49,980 nucleotides of DNA, taken from positions 1 to 49,980 of the IMG/VR virus record IMGVR_UViG_3300025728_000013. One strand, given 5' to 3'. The translations under genes and the position numbers were made by a program. The first letter of the stretch is position 1, and every line of letters begins with the position of its first letter. Shown piece by piece: positions 34,364-42,248 of the stretch. The notes beneath the pieces were generated by a model. That model ran no database searches. It was not told where the DNA came from and worked only from the letters and a program-made list of their open reading frames with translations. This DNA is from a virus.

Positions 34364-34543
34364 ATGTTTACATTAGGTCAATATGTATTAGTTAATCAAG
34401 GCGGTATTACTTATATGGGAAAGGTTCTTAAAATTTATGATTCATCAAAGAAATTGTTATTGCTTTTAGACGATAACGGGCAAATGGTTATAGACATGAA
34501 GTATTGCAGTCCTGTAAGAAATAGAGTCTCAGAAAGAGACTAA
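34364..34543 (+). CDS. Small SH3/KOW-like protein (59 aa), unknown
   Basis: ATG 34364 with AGAAGG ~10 nt upstream; 59 residues. MFTLGQYVLVNQGGITYMGK then VLKIYDSSKKLLLLLDDNGQ has the alternating strands of a small SH3/Tudor-type barrel. Follows the holin and ends 13 nt before the next ATG, so it is part of the same operon. Function not recognised. Confidence 0.6.
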   Translation: MFTLGQYVLVNQGGITYMGKVLKIYDSSKKLLLLLDDNGQMVIDMKYCSPVRNRVSERD

Positions 34544-34556
34544 GAGGTGAAATTAA

Positions 34557-35231
34557 ATGGCAAATTTTATTAATATTATATTAGATACAACAGCGCCAAG
34601 TAATCCATATGCTAACATCAATGGAGGTGCTACATTCTCTAATAGCCAATTGGTTTCGATTGCTATCGGAACTACAGATGAGGATACGACAGGATACCAA
34701 ATGAAAATTTGGGGAAATGTTGATGGAGCATATGATTCCAATATCCAAGCAACAGAAGGAGCATCAACTTGGATTTCCTTCACTGATTCAAAACAAATCA
34801 AGCTTTCTAGTGGTGATGGTAACAAGCAAGTATCAGTAAGAATCCGAGATGATGTTTACAATGAGTCTAGCGTTGCACAAGATAATATCAGCTTAAACAC
34901 TGCTATTCCTACGGTTAACGTTGGAACACCAGACAAATACAAAATCTCTAAGAAAGAACAGAAGAACATTGTTTCATTCACATTCTCTTCACCAGAGCAA
35001 TTTGAAGAATATAAAGTTAAAGTTGTTACTTCTACAGGAGCAGTTGAAAGTTCTGGAGTGGCTATCGCTACAATCAATGGAAGTTCAAATATTGCAGGTA
35101 GTGCAGGTGGATACACAAATCCAATCACTGTAACAATTACTGGACAAGATTTAGAACTTGCATCTAGCGGTGACGGAAGCAAAATCATCAAAGTATTCAT
35201 TAAAAACAGTGCAGGAACATGGTCTGTATAA
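34557..35231 (+). CDS. Ig-like surface/decoration protein with C-terminal GTWS domain
   Basis: 224 residues behind AGAGGTG. N-terminus INIILDTTAPSNPYANINGG begins an Ig-like/fibronectin-like domain (to ~115, with VSVRIRDDVYNES). The second half (about 122-224) opens TPDKYKISKKEQKN and ends KNSAGTWSV; it is related to the C-terminus of the LamG protein at 36040. The start LDTTAP is shared with the gene at 35280. No signal peptide or membrane anchor, so these are probably virion-bound. A terminator follows the stop directly. Confidence 0.6.
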   Translation: MANFINIILDTTAPSNPYANINGGATFSNSQLVSIAIGTTDEDTTGYQMKIWGNVDGAYDSNIQATEGASTWISFTDSKQIKLSSGDGNKQVSVRIRDDVYNESSVAQDNISLNTAIPTVNVGTPDKYKISKKEQKNIVSFTFSSPEQFEEYKVKVVTSTGAVESSGVAIATINGSSNIAGSAGGYTNPITVTITGQDLELASSGDGSKIIKVFIKNSAGTWSV

Positions 35232-35259
35232 GAGGTTGCAGAAGCAACCTCTCTTTTTT
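35231..35259 (+). terminator. Rho-independent terminator
   Basis: AGAGGTTGC and GCAACCTCT form a perfect 9-bp stem with an AGAA loop, followed by CTTTTTT. It ends the lysis/Ig-like transcript; the A of the preceding stop codon is its first base. Confidence 0.92.
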
Positions 35260-35279
35260 AGATTAAAGGGGGAATTAAG

Positions 35280-35735
35280 ATGGATTATATCATTGTAGAA
35301 TTAGACACGACAGCACCGACACTTGAAATTTACGCACCTGCATATACAGTGAGAGAAGCAAACGTTGAGGTCACGATTGAAGCAGATGAAGAAATAGGAA
35401 CAGCATGTGAAGTTTATGTGATTGATGAAAGTGGAACTAGACATGATTATACGTTTTCCAGAAGTGGGAATTATCTGACAGGAATCTTAGACTTCAACGG
35501 ATTCCCTTTAGGGCTAGCAAGACTATTTGTTCGTGTTAAAGATACTGTTGATAATGTTTCTGAATTGTATGAAAAAACTATTACGATTAGAGAATCATTA
35601 ACTATACTAAACCCAGTTATATCTGATTCCAAAAAGTCAAATATACAGAATAACGATATTGAACGGAAAGCAGAAACAATTGACAAGGATAGACAACTTA
35701 CTGTTAAAGATGGTAAGAGTCAAATTAAGGAGTGA
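35280..35735 (+). CDS. Ig-like protein, N-terminally related to the 34557 product
   Basis: 151 residues behind AAAGGGGG. MDYIIVELDTTAPTLEIYAP mirrors the INIILDTTAP start of the upstream protein and leads into one Ig-like domain (to ~108, LFVRVKDTVDNVSELYEKTI), followed by a charged unstructured tail rich in Lys, Asp and Asn. The shared start suggests a common docking strand or a duplicated gene. Stop lies 5 nt before the ATG of the next gene. Confidence 0.55.
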   Translation: MDYIIVELDTTAPTLEIYAPAYTVREANVEVTIEADEEIGTACEVYVIDESGTRHDYTFSRSGNYLTGILDFNGFPLGLARLFVRVKDTVDNVSELYEKTITIRESLTILNPVISDSKKSNIQNNDIERKAETIDKDRQLTVKDGKSQIKE

Positions 35736-35740
35736 ATAAA

Positions 35741-36025
35741 ATGAATATATATCAATATGGTGATACAGTAAGATTCGAATGTGTGTTCTATAATTTCGAG
35801 GGCGAAAAAGTTGACCCACAACTAATCAAGGTAGTTATTTATGACCAAAAATATAGAGAAGTAAAAACAGAGGTATTAACATCAGTTAATAAGAAGTCAG
35901 TTGGAGAATATTTTTATGATTATACAACACCTAAAAAAGAACAAAAACTTTATTATGAATGGTATGGAGAAATTGATGGAACACCATCTCTTCGTAGAGG
36001 TTCATTCATGACAAGATTTATTTAG
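35741..36025 (+). CDS. Small beta-sandwich protein (94 aa), unknown
   Basis: Start ATG 35741 with TAAGGAG 11 nt upstream; GTG 35732 overlaps the ribosome region and is less likely. 94 residues in about seven strands: YGDTVRFECVFYNFEGEKVD, then LYYEWYGEIDG near the end, an Ig-like or macroglobulin-like single domain. Lies between the Ig-like and LamG-like genes, presumably part of the same surface complex. No family recognised with confidence. Confidence 0.55.
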   Translation: MNIYQYGDTVRFECVFYNFEGEKVDPQLIKVVIYDQKYREVKTEVLTSVNKKSVGEYFYDYTTPKKEQKLYYEWYGEIDGTPSLRRGSFMTRFI

Positions 36026-36039
36026 AGAGGTGTTAATTT

Positions 36040-37002
36040 ATGGGTATAGTAACAAATGGATTGATTGCATATTGGAATGCTCAACAAGGCATATCTGGTA
36101 CTACATGGAATAATATTGCGCCAGCAAATGAAAGTAAATTCCCTTTAACATTAGCTAATACAACAGTTGAAAGCGATAGAGTTTTATTTAAAGGCTTAAC
36201 TTCTAGCAGGGCTGTTACATCTGAAAACGTAGCAGGTGTAACATCTCATACTGTTGAAATGTTTATAAGTGCAGATGCTTTATATGAATTTGCTTCTGGA
36301 GTTCCTTTTTATGCTATTACCACTATGAGTAATCGTGGTGGGTTTATTTTAAATACAACTAAAGATGTTAATAGACTAGAATATAGTGATACTAGCACTG
36401 CAAGTACGTTTGCAATAACACCAAATAATTCTATTGTTAAAGGTTCGATTATTCAAATATTTGCTATAGTTGATGCATTAGATATAAGTGTTAGTCTAGG
36501 TGTAAATGGTACAATATTAACTAGAACAACAACTACTTATTCAAATTTACCAAAATTAGTAGGATTAATTACATTAGGGGTAAGAAAATATAACACGAGT
36601 TATTTTGACCCATTTAAAGGTTATATTTATTCTACCAAAATATACAATAGAGTTCTTACACCACAAGAGATAACACAAAATTATAATAATGGTATAGCTA
36701 TTGGTCTTGCAAATAAACCTATTGCAAATATTATTTCTGTAAACAAATCCAAGATAAGTAAAATGTCTGGAATGGACAAGTCGATTATTACATTTAATTT
36801 TGATAAGGATGTCCAAGCTTATAAGGTAATGGTAGGTGGGGTAGATTATAATACTGGATTATTAGCTGATTCTGGTGGAGCAAAAACAGCTAATACAAAC
36901 ATCGTTGCAGAGATTGACCATACAGAGTTGTCTATAGAAGGATTGAATCGTGTAACAATCTATGGTCAAGGCATGGATGGGACTTGGAGTACAAAAGATT
37001 AA
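36040..37002 (+). CDS. LamG/concanavalin-like protein with C-terminal GTWS domain
   Basis: 320 residues behind AGAGAGG. Residues 1-225 are a LamG-like jelly roll: NGLIAYWNAQQGISGTTWNN at the start and the diagnostic end GYIYSTKIYNRVLTPQEITQ. Such domains bind sugars or surface polymers. Residues ~226-320 (NKSKISKMSGMDKSIITFNF to QGMDGTWSTKD) form a domain related to the C-terminus of the 34557 product. This gene is more AT-rich in codon choice than its neighbours (TTT, TTA, ATA, AGA), which may mark later acquisition. Last structural-type gene before the module end. Confidence 0.65.
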   Translation: MGIVTNGLIAYWNAQQGISGTTWNNIAPANESKFPLTLANTTVESDRVLFKGLTSSRAVTSENVAGVTSHTVEMFISADALYEFASGVPFYAITTMSNRGGFILNTTKDVNRLEYSDTSTASTFAITPNNSIVKGSIIQIFAIVDALDISVSLGVNGTILTRTTTTYSNLPKLVGLITLGVRKYNTSYFDPFKGYIYSTKIYNRVLTPQEITQNYNNGIAIGLANKPIANIISVNKSKISKMSGMDKSIITFNFDKDVQAYKVMVGGVDYNTGLLADSGGAKTANTNIVAEIDHTELSIEGLNRVTIYGQGMDGTWSTKD

Positions 37003-37010
37003 TTTTTATG

Positions 37011-37039
37011 TTGACAAGCAATATCTCCTAATATACAAT
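37011..37039 (+). promoter_or_regulatory. Promoter for the winged-helix gene
   Basis: TTGACA, 17 nt, TACAAT, directly after the LamG gene. The spacer differs from the common phage spacer, so it may be controlled differently. Leader of ~60 nt before the GTG start. Confidence 0.7.
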
Positions 37040-37104
37040 CAAAAATGTAAGACTTGTGAGAGTGAGATTTTACAAGATAAATAAACATTGAAGGAGAGAT
37101 TAAT

Positions 37105-37602
37105 GTGAACATTAGTCAAGAGAAAGCGTATATCCAAAATAAGATGAAGAATATTCTAGATGAGCAAGCTAGATTAATTGACTTGCATTCTGGTCTTAGA
37201 GAGTCATTAACAACGTTAACAGAGATGGAAGAACGTGGAATGACAGAAGTTACTCTAAGTGAATATGTTGCATTTGCAAAATCAACATTAGAAGAAGAAA
37301 TTAAAGAAGAACAACAAAAGATGAAATTAGAAGACAAACCAAAATACCCAATCAACAATAGCATTCGTAATCATATGGGTATCAGACAACCAATTGTAAC
37401 AGAAGCGATTGTTGAAGTTTTAAAAGGACAAAAAACACCAATGCATTTAAATGAGTTATTCAACAAAACAAATGAGCGTTTAGGTGGACAAATCACAAGC
37501 CTAAAGAACTTCCAGAATAACAATTTGCAAAGAGCAATGAAAGTAACAAGTGAAATCAAACGTGCAAAGACTAAAGGATATTACCAGTATAACGGTAAAT
37601 AG
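37105..37602 (+). CDS. Coiled-coil protein with C-terminal HARE-HTH-like winged helix
   Basis: 165 residues, start GTG 37105 with AAGGAG 8 nt upstream (the overlapping ATG 37103 reads into TGA). Residues 1-75 are charged helices; residues ~95-163 (TEAIVEVLKGQKTPMHLNEL, then SEIKRAKTKGYYQY) follow the HARE-HTH/winged-helix pattern found in RNA polymerase delta-type and restriction-associated proteins. It has its own promoter and is the last gene before the convergence terminator, so it is a candidate regulator rather than a virion part. Confidence 0.6.
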   Translation: MNISQEKAYIQNKMKNILDEQARLIDLHSGLRESLTTLTEMEERGMTEVTLSEYVAFAKSTLEEEIKEEQQKMKLEDKPKYPINNSIRNHMGIRQPIVTEAIVEVLKGQKTPMHLNELFNKTNERLGGQITSLKNFQNNNLQRAMKVTSEIKRAKTKGYYQYNGK

Positions 37603-37646
37603 TCTTGATAAAAGTGCAGTTTTATACAGCAAAACACATATAGCAA

Positions 37647-37675
37647 AATCCCCTCAATTGAGGGGATTATTTTTA
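37647..37675. terminator. Terminator between convergent modules
   Basis: AATCCCCTC and GAGGGGATT with loop AATT form a 9-bp stem followed by ATTTTTATTT on the + strand. On the - strand the flank is TTTTGCT, so weak bidirectional action is possible. It separates the late rightward and the leftward modules. Confidence 0.9.
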
Positions 37676-37690
37676 TTTCACGATATAACG

Positions 37691-38188
37691 TTATTCCTTG
37701 ATACTTTCTTCATTTATTTCAATTTTGATGTCAAACTCCACTTTGCCGAGATTTAAGAATTGTTCTTTTGCATCCTTTAACTTTTCCTCTTTAAGTCGCT
37801 TAATCACCAATCTCTTCATCCCCTCTTCAATGGTTTTATTTCGTTTCTCTTCTGTTCTTGCCATGAAGTATCTATACATCTTTTCTTCTGACCAATAAGC
37901 CCCTGCAAGTTCAATAGAGTCCTCAAGTGTTAATTTTTTCTTAACACCATCAACCATTATTTGAATAACTGCTTTTACGTTCATATGTACAAACCACCCA
38001 GTTTGCTTGTATGAGTGATGATGATGTACTGTTTCATATTCGTGACTTTCCGTATACAAATTATACACTCCTGCAATTCTTACAGGAATCTTTACAACAA
38101 TCTCTTCTTCTTTCTTTTTTTCAACTACAGGTTCAGTCTTTTTGAATACATCCTTAATATTATATTTAAGTCTCTCCCACATATTCAT
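37691..38188 (-). CDS. Unknown protein with His-rich central motif
   Basis: 165 residues from ATG 38188 (GAGGG upstream), 3 nt after the RuvC-like gene. N-terminus charged (KKTEPVVEKKKEEEIVV), centre strand-rich with YETVHHHHSYKQTGW, C-terminal half a long charged helix. No membrane segment. Last gene of the leftward unit that starts with the resolvase. Function not recognised; the four-His run could bind metal. Confidence 0.5.
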   Translation of the reverse strand: MNMWERLKYNIKDVFKKTEPVVEKKKEEEIVVKIPVRIAGVYNLYTESHEYETVHHHHSYKQTGWFVHMNVKAVIQIMVDGVKKKLTLEDSIELAGAYWSEEKMYRYFMARTEEKRNKTIEEGMKRLVIKRLKEEKLKDAKEQFLNLGKVEFDIKIEINEESIKE

Positions 38189-38191
38189 AAA

Positions 38192-38746
38192 TCATCCCTC
38201 TTTCTTTTTAGTTTTTCGTTTCTTTTTCTCTGGTGGTGCAGGTTTTTCCCATTCGATTAATCCATGTTTAATCAAGTATGTAATTGCTACTGCTACTGCA
38301 TCAGACTCATCATCATTATTCATCTCTAAGTCTGGGTATCGTTCTTTGATAATCTTCATCAAATCATCCTTTGAAGCCCCACCATGCCATATGTGCGCTT
38401 TTACTTCTTTAGGTGGGTATAACTCTTGTGGCTTACTCCAAACCATGCATTGAATAACTCCTGTCGCCTTAGCGATGGCTTGTGTCTCCAATGGGAATCG
38501 GCTAAACATTCTCTCAATGGCTACAACTTCTGGTGTGTATTCCAGATAGATTGGCTTAAACCATTCTGTAATCTTTTTCATTTTCAGAGCGTTAAGGTGT
38601 AAACCCTTGTACTCTTTTGTTGCATAAATCTTCTCTGTATTGAAACTTCCAACATAAACAAACTTATGTTCTTCTAGGTCGTAGATTGCGATACCAGTGT
38701 TTTTAAGGCTAATATCCAATCCGTATAAGTAACGCTTCTTGCTCAT
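38192..38746 (-). CDS. RuvC-like Holliday junction resolvase
   Basis: 184 residues from ATG 38746; the longer frame to 38794 runs through the promoter and is rejected. RNase H-fold resolvase that cuts four-way DNA junctions, in phages used to debranch replicated DNA before packaging. Acidic residues at the expected places: D11 (YGLDISLKNTG), E78 (VVAIERMF), D146 and D149 (DDESDAVAVAI). Lys/Pro-rich tail (EKKKRKTKKKEG). Driven by the consensus promoter at 38766-38794 with a very short leader and a weak ribosome site (GGAAGAG). Confidence 0.8.
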   Translation of the reverse strand: MSKKRYLYGLDISLKNTGIAIYDLEEHKFVYVGSFNTEKIYATKEYKGLHLNALKMKKITEWFKPIYLEYTPEVVAIERMFSRFPLETQAIAKATGVIQCMVWSKPQELYPPKEVKAHIWHGGASKDDLMKIIKERYPDLEMNNDDESDAVAVAITYLIKHGLIEWEKPAPPEKKKRKTKKKEG

Positions 38747-38765
38747 CTTGCTTAACTCTTCCTTT

Positions 38766-38794
38766 ATTATATCATTATTTTTTATTCCTGTCAA
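38766..38794 (-). promoter_or_regulatory. Promoter of the RuvC-like gene
   Basis: On the - strand: TTGACA (38789-38794), 17 nt with AAAAAATAATGA, TATAAT (38766-38771). It abuts the upstream terminator, and transcription should start about 13 nt before the ATG. Confidence 0.9.
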
Positions 38795-38820
38795 GAAAAA
38801 AAGGAATCTTTCTGATTCCT
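38795..38820 (-). terminator. Terminator of the small zinc-protein gene
   Basis: On the - strand AGGAATC, loop AGAAA, GATTCCT, then seven T. The stem includes the last bases of the gene's TAG stop, and its U-run ends at the next -35 box. Confidence 0.8.
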
Positions 38821-39025
38821 ATTCTTCTGATTTTTCTTTGTTGTAACAAGCATAATGATATACCTTACCATCTTCTTCTACAAACAATTCATCGTCATAT
38901 ACAATTACTCCACAAAGAGGACACTTTCCTAAACTGTCTTTCTTTACGAATGTGAATGGCTTCCCACTACTCAGTTTCCAATCGTCATACCCTGCTTTGT
39001 CTAACTCTCTCTCGATGCTATTCAA
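38819..39025 (-). CDS. Small zinc-binding protein (68 aa)
   Basis: 68 residues from TTG 39025 with AAGGAG ~10 nt upstream. A zinc-finger-like set of ligands is visible: CPLC at 35-38, then H and C in VYHYACYNK near the C-terminus. Acidic end. Small CxxC...HxxxC proteins of phages often bind host RNA polymerase or nucleic acid, but nothing here proves that. Single-gene unit with its own promoter, leader hairpin and terminator. Confidence 0.6.
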   Translation of the reverse strand: MNSIERELDKAGYDDWKLSSGKPFTFVKKDSLGKCPLCGVIVYDDELFVEEDGKVYHYACYNKEKSEE

Positions 39026-39053
39026 TGCAACTCATCTCCTTTTCCCTATACAA

Positions 39054-39081
39054 AAATAGGTAGTCCTACAACTACCTATTT
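39054..39081 (-). promoter_or_regulatory. Hairpin at the transcript start / end of polymerase gene
   Basis: AAATAGGTAGT and ACTACCTATTT form an 11-bp stem (6-nt loop), followed on the - strand by TTTG. The promoter at 39084 would start transcription inside the left arm, leaving a shortened stem at the very 5' end. For transcripts from the polymerase gene it is a complete terminator-like hairpin. Confidence 0.6.
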
Positions 39082-39083
39082 AT

Positions 39084-39112
39084 ATTATATCATAATTCTT
39101 TACTTCTGTCAA
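39084..39112 (-). promoter_or_regulatory. Promoter of the small zinc-protein gene
   Basis: - strand TTGACA (39107-39112), 17 nt ending AGAATTATGA, TATAAT (39084-39089). Lies between the polymerase stop and the start hairpin. Confidence 0.88.
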
Positions 39113-39120
39113 ATTACCTG

Positions 39121-42100
39121 TTACTTACGTTTCTTACTTTTTCGGAGTAGTTCACATTGTTCAAGGTGTGGCTCGATTTTTGACTCATCTGGTAGCCATT
39201 TTATTTTGCCATTCGCTTGCTGTTCCTGCTTCCATCCGTACTTATCCTCGACTTCCAATACTTTGATTACATCTCCAACATAGAGTAAATCATCATCGTC
39301 AGTGTAGAATTTCTTCTTCTCAACTTTGAATGTAAACTCTTTACCTGTTGAAATTTGATACAGTGTAATCTTTGGTTTGTATTTCTTGTTCACATCGACA
39401 ACAAGTGTGATATCCTCATCTACGCTTGGGAATGTAGTGACAGCATATCCGAGTGCATCTTTTTCAAATGCAATCTGCTCAAAGAGGTCAATCTTCTCTT
39501 CTGGTGCAGACATAACTTCTTCTTGGAATGCTCGTAAAAGTTCAATACGTTTTGCCTTTGTTTTCTCAACATGTTTCTTATCGTATTTGATACCTTTACC
39601 ATCTCTAAATCCTGTATAGATTTTCATCAACTTGCCCTTACTCCCAAACTCTGCAAAGAAGTCTAATTTGATTAGAGTCTCTAAGTGAGTCTTGTTTATC
39701 TTGTTGTCTGTATTGGCGATGTGTAGAAGCAGGTCAAGGAATGTTTCAAACTCATGTTGCTGTGACATCTCATAAAACTCTTCTGCTATTTGACCATTAA
39801 GATTTTTGATGGATGCAATCCCTTTGTAAATCTTTTGTGTTGCTTGGTCAGCAGAATATATACCACGTGATTTACCAAACTTAATTGGTTCAATCTCGAT
39901 ACCGAAATGGTCTAACTCTTTTGTAATCTTACCTGTTGTTTCGGTACTCTTTTGATATATATTCAGTACAGTTGCATAATATTCCAGTGGATGTTCAGCT
40001 TTTAAATAAGCACCATAGATACTATCTAAAGCTACTGAATATGCGTGAGAAGAGTTGAATCCATAACCAACTGCATCTTCTAGGATTTTCCATACCTTTA
40101 ATGCGTTCTCTTCACTTCCTGTTTTCTCTACGAATCCATTAATGAATTTGTCATGGATAGGTTCAATGATACCTTCCTTCTTCTTGGCAATGGCTTTCAG
40201 AAGACCATACGTTTCATCCTCTGGGAATCCTGCATATACCAAGGCTTCCATGATGTTCTCTTGATACAAAATGAAGTTGTCACTTGATTCTAGGAGTTTG
40301 TCAAATTCTGGAATCTCATATGAGAATGGTCTACGATTCAAGAAGTACGCTTTCATAGATGCAAATGATGGTCTGATAGCTGATACCCAACCAGTCAGTT
40401 CACGTACACTCTTTGGCTTATATTGCATAACCTGTGGTGTACCGCTATCTGTTCCTGTTTGGTTTAGTGTAGCAGTTAAACCTTTCTCATACAGTTCCCA
40501 AACTCTTTCATTGTCCTCAACCATTTGGCTCAATTCACGTACATCTGGGATTGGAAGACCAACAGCTTTAAATCCTTCTGCAATGATTTTCCAAACTGTA
40601 ACAGTCAGATAATCATTTTTAAGATACTTCCAAGCATCAGATGTATCAGAGTCAATTAATGCACAATATGTAACTTTCTTTTTACCTGTGTCTTCATCAT
40701 CACTGCCTACACGTAACACTCCTACTTCTTCTGAAATAGGTGTAGACAGTAATAAGTTCGCACATGGATGTGGAGATACTGAATCAATTACACCGATAAA
40801 TATTTTAGACTCTTCAATGATACTTCCCCAACGAGGATGCTTTCTATATGAATCTAAATCTTTACCAATCTCATTAAACTCATCCTGTGGTATATCATAT
40901 GCACGACACAAGTTACGGAATGCTTCTGACTCCTGCATTGTTCCATATGCAACCATCCAATAACAGTTATCCTCACCTAGAATTTCTTTTGTTGCTTGTA
41001 CGAATGGTTCTGGGTCAGATGTGTTAAAGTCAATATCTGGAAGTGATTTTGTTTCCAAGATACGAGATATTGACATGAAACGTGTAGGATATAATCGCAC
41101 TGGTGCATCAAGTCGGTCAACCTCTGTGAATCCTAAAAGCTTGTTTAAATAGTATGATGGTGCAGAGCCACGACCTGTACGTGTTAATACTCCACCTAAT
41201 TCTTTTGCACGCTTGATGATTGGATAGTTCAGTAAGAAATAATCTTCTGTGAAGGTCTTCTCGATGATATCCATTTCAAACTTCATAGCTTCTATGTATT
41301 CTGGATGTTTCGCTTTTGGGATATGCTTTCTATCTTCAATCCATTCTTTGTTGATGATTGCTTTTAGCTTTTTCATCTTCTCTTCATGGCTCAAGTCTGG
41401 GTAGATAGATGGCATCTTGATGTCCTTATTCATTTCAATTTCTTCAAAGTCATCTACAATCCAAGTGTTCTGCAAGGCACTCTCAACTTGCTCACGTGTA
41501 AATACTCCCTGCTTCTCAAAACGTTCAAACACTTTGTCGGACTCTGGATAATCCATAATGAATCCGTCTTCCTCTGGATAGTAAATACCTTTACCACGTA
41601 GAAGCAGGTCACGCCATTTTGCATCTTCTTCATGGATGTAATGTGTATCAGTTGCAAAGATGAATGGAATACCATACTTCTCATGCATGTCTAACAACAT
41701 TCTATTATACTCAACCTGCTTAATGTTTGTGTTATCGTGAATCTCTAAATAGAAATTGTCACCGAAATACTCATGACACTTCGTAATGAAACACTCATCC
41801 TTATAAAGATTATAAGGACTTGCGATACATGTAGAAGTCACGACAACATCTTCTGGATTAAGAGAGAATAACAATGCTTCATCAATACGTGGTTTGAAAT
41901 AATACCCAGTTTGATTTGCTTCCGAAATCAGCTTTGTTAACTGTCTTTTCCCTTCATTGTTTTTAGCTAAGATTAATAGATGGGCATTAGTTCGGTCTTT
42001 TGCGAATCTGTCATGGACATAATAAAACTCAACACCAAACACTAACTTCAATCCATACTTCTTCGCTACATCGTAATACTCAAATACGTTACCTGCATAT

Positions 42101-42234
42101 CCATGTTCTACTGTACATAAAGATTTATGTCCCAGTTCTACTGCTCTCTTTGCAATGTCCTCAACTGAAATAATTGAATCGGGTGTACTGATATTTGAAT
42201 ATTTAGTATGTTTATGTATATTTTCGTATCTCAT
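39121..42234 (-). CDS. dnaE: DNA polymerase III alpha subunit, DnaE type
   Basis: 1037 residues from ATG 42234 behind AGGAGATGG; replicative polymerase of the phage. PHP domain first (H7KHTKYS; EHGYAGNVFEYYDVAKKYGL; FGVEFYY), then the C-family polymerase core: GRGSAPSYYLNKLLG (~352), PDIDFN (~400) with two catalytic Asp, and a third Asp in LKNDYL near 540. Fingers and helix-hairpin-helix region follow (NGQIAEEFYEMSQQHEFETF), then a basic C-terminus ending RKSKKRK. Length is shorter than host DnaE (about 1100-1160), with a reduced C-terminal part. No PolC-type exonuclease insert, so proofreading must come from elsewhere or from the PHP site. Confidence 0.93.
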   Translation of the reverse strand: MRYENIHKHTKYSNISTPDSIISVEDIAKRAVELGHKSLCTVEHGYAGNVFEYYDVAKKYGLKLVFGVEFYYVHDRFAKDRTNAHLLILAKNNEGKRQLTKLISEANQTGYYFKPRIDEALLFSLNPEDVVVTSTCIASPYNLYKDECFITKCHEYFGDNFYLEIHDNTNIKQVEYNRMLLDMHEKYGIPFIFATDTHYIHEEDAKWRDLLLRGKGIYYPEEDGFIMDYPESDKVFERFEKQGVFTREQVESALQNTWIVDDFEEIEMNKDIKMPSIYPDLSHEEKMKKLKAIINKEWIEDRKHIPKAKHPEYIEAMKFEMDIIEKTFTEDYFLLNYPIIKRAKELGGVLTRTGRGSAPSYYLNKLLGFTEVDRLDAPVRLYPTRFMSISRILETKSLPDIDFNTSDPEPFVQATKEILGEDNCYWMVAYGTMQESEAFRNLCRAYDIPQDEFNEIGKDLDSYRKHPRWGSIIEESKIFIGVIDSVSPHPCANLLLSTPISEEVGVLRVGSDDEDTGKKKVTYCALIDSDTSDAWKYLKNDYLTVTVWKIIAEGFKAVGLPIPDVRELSQMVEDNERVWELYEKGLTATLNQTGTDSGTPQVMQYKPKSVRELTGWVSAIRPSFASMKAYFLNRRPFSYEIPEFDKLLESSDNFILYQENIMEALVYAGFPEDETYGLLKAIAKKKEGIIEPIHDKFINGFVEKTGSEENALKVWKILEDAVGYGFNSSHAYSVALDSIYGAYLKAEHPLEYYATVLNIYQKSTETTGKITKELDHFGIEIEPIKFGKSRGIYSADQATQKIYKGIASIKNLNGQIAEEFYEMSQQHEFETFLDLLLHIANTDNKINKTHLETLIKLDFFAEFGSKGKLMKIYTGFRDGKGIKYDKKHVEKTKAKRIELLRAFQEEVMSAPEEKIDLFEQIAFEKDALGYAVTTFPSVDEDITLVVDVNKKYKPKITLYQISTGKEFTFKVEKKKFYTDDDDLLYVGDVIKVLEVEDKYGWKQEQQANGKIKWLPDESKIEPHLEQCELLRKSKKRK

Positions 42235-42248
42235 TAATTAACCATCTC

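Noticed and set aside
36961-37105. Attachment site or tRNA at the module end
   Set aside because: No cloverleaf could be drawn and no repeat of this sequence was seen elsewhere in the window.
38747-38794. Longer N-terminus of the RuvC-like protein from ATG 38794
   Set aside because: The extra 16 codons coincide with a perfect -35/-10 promoter and translate its AT-rich spacer; no ribosome site upstream.
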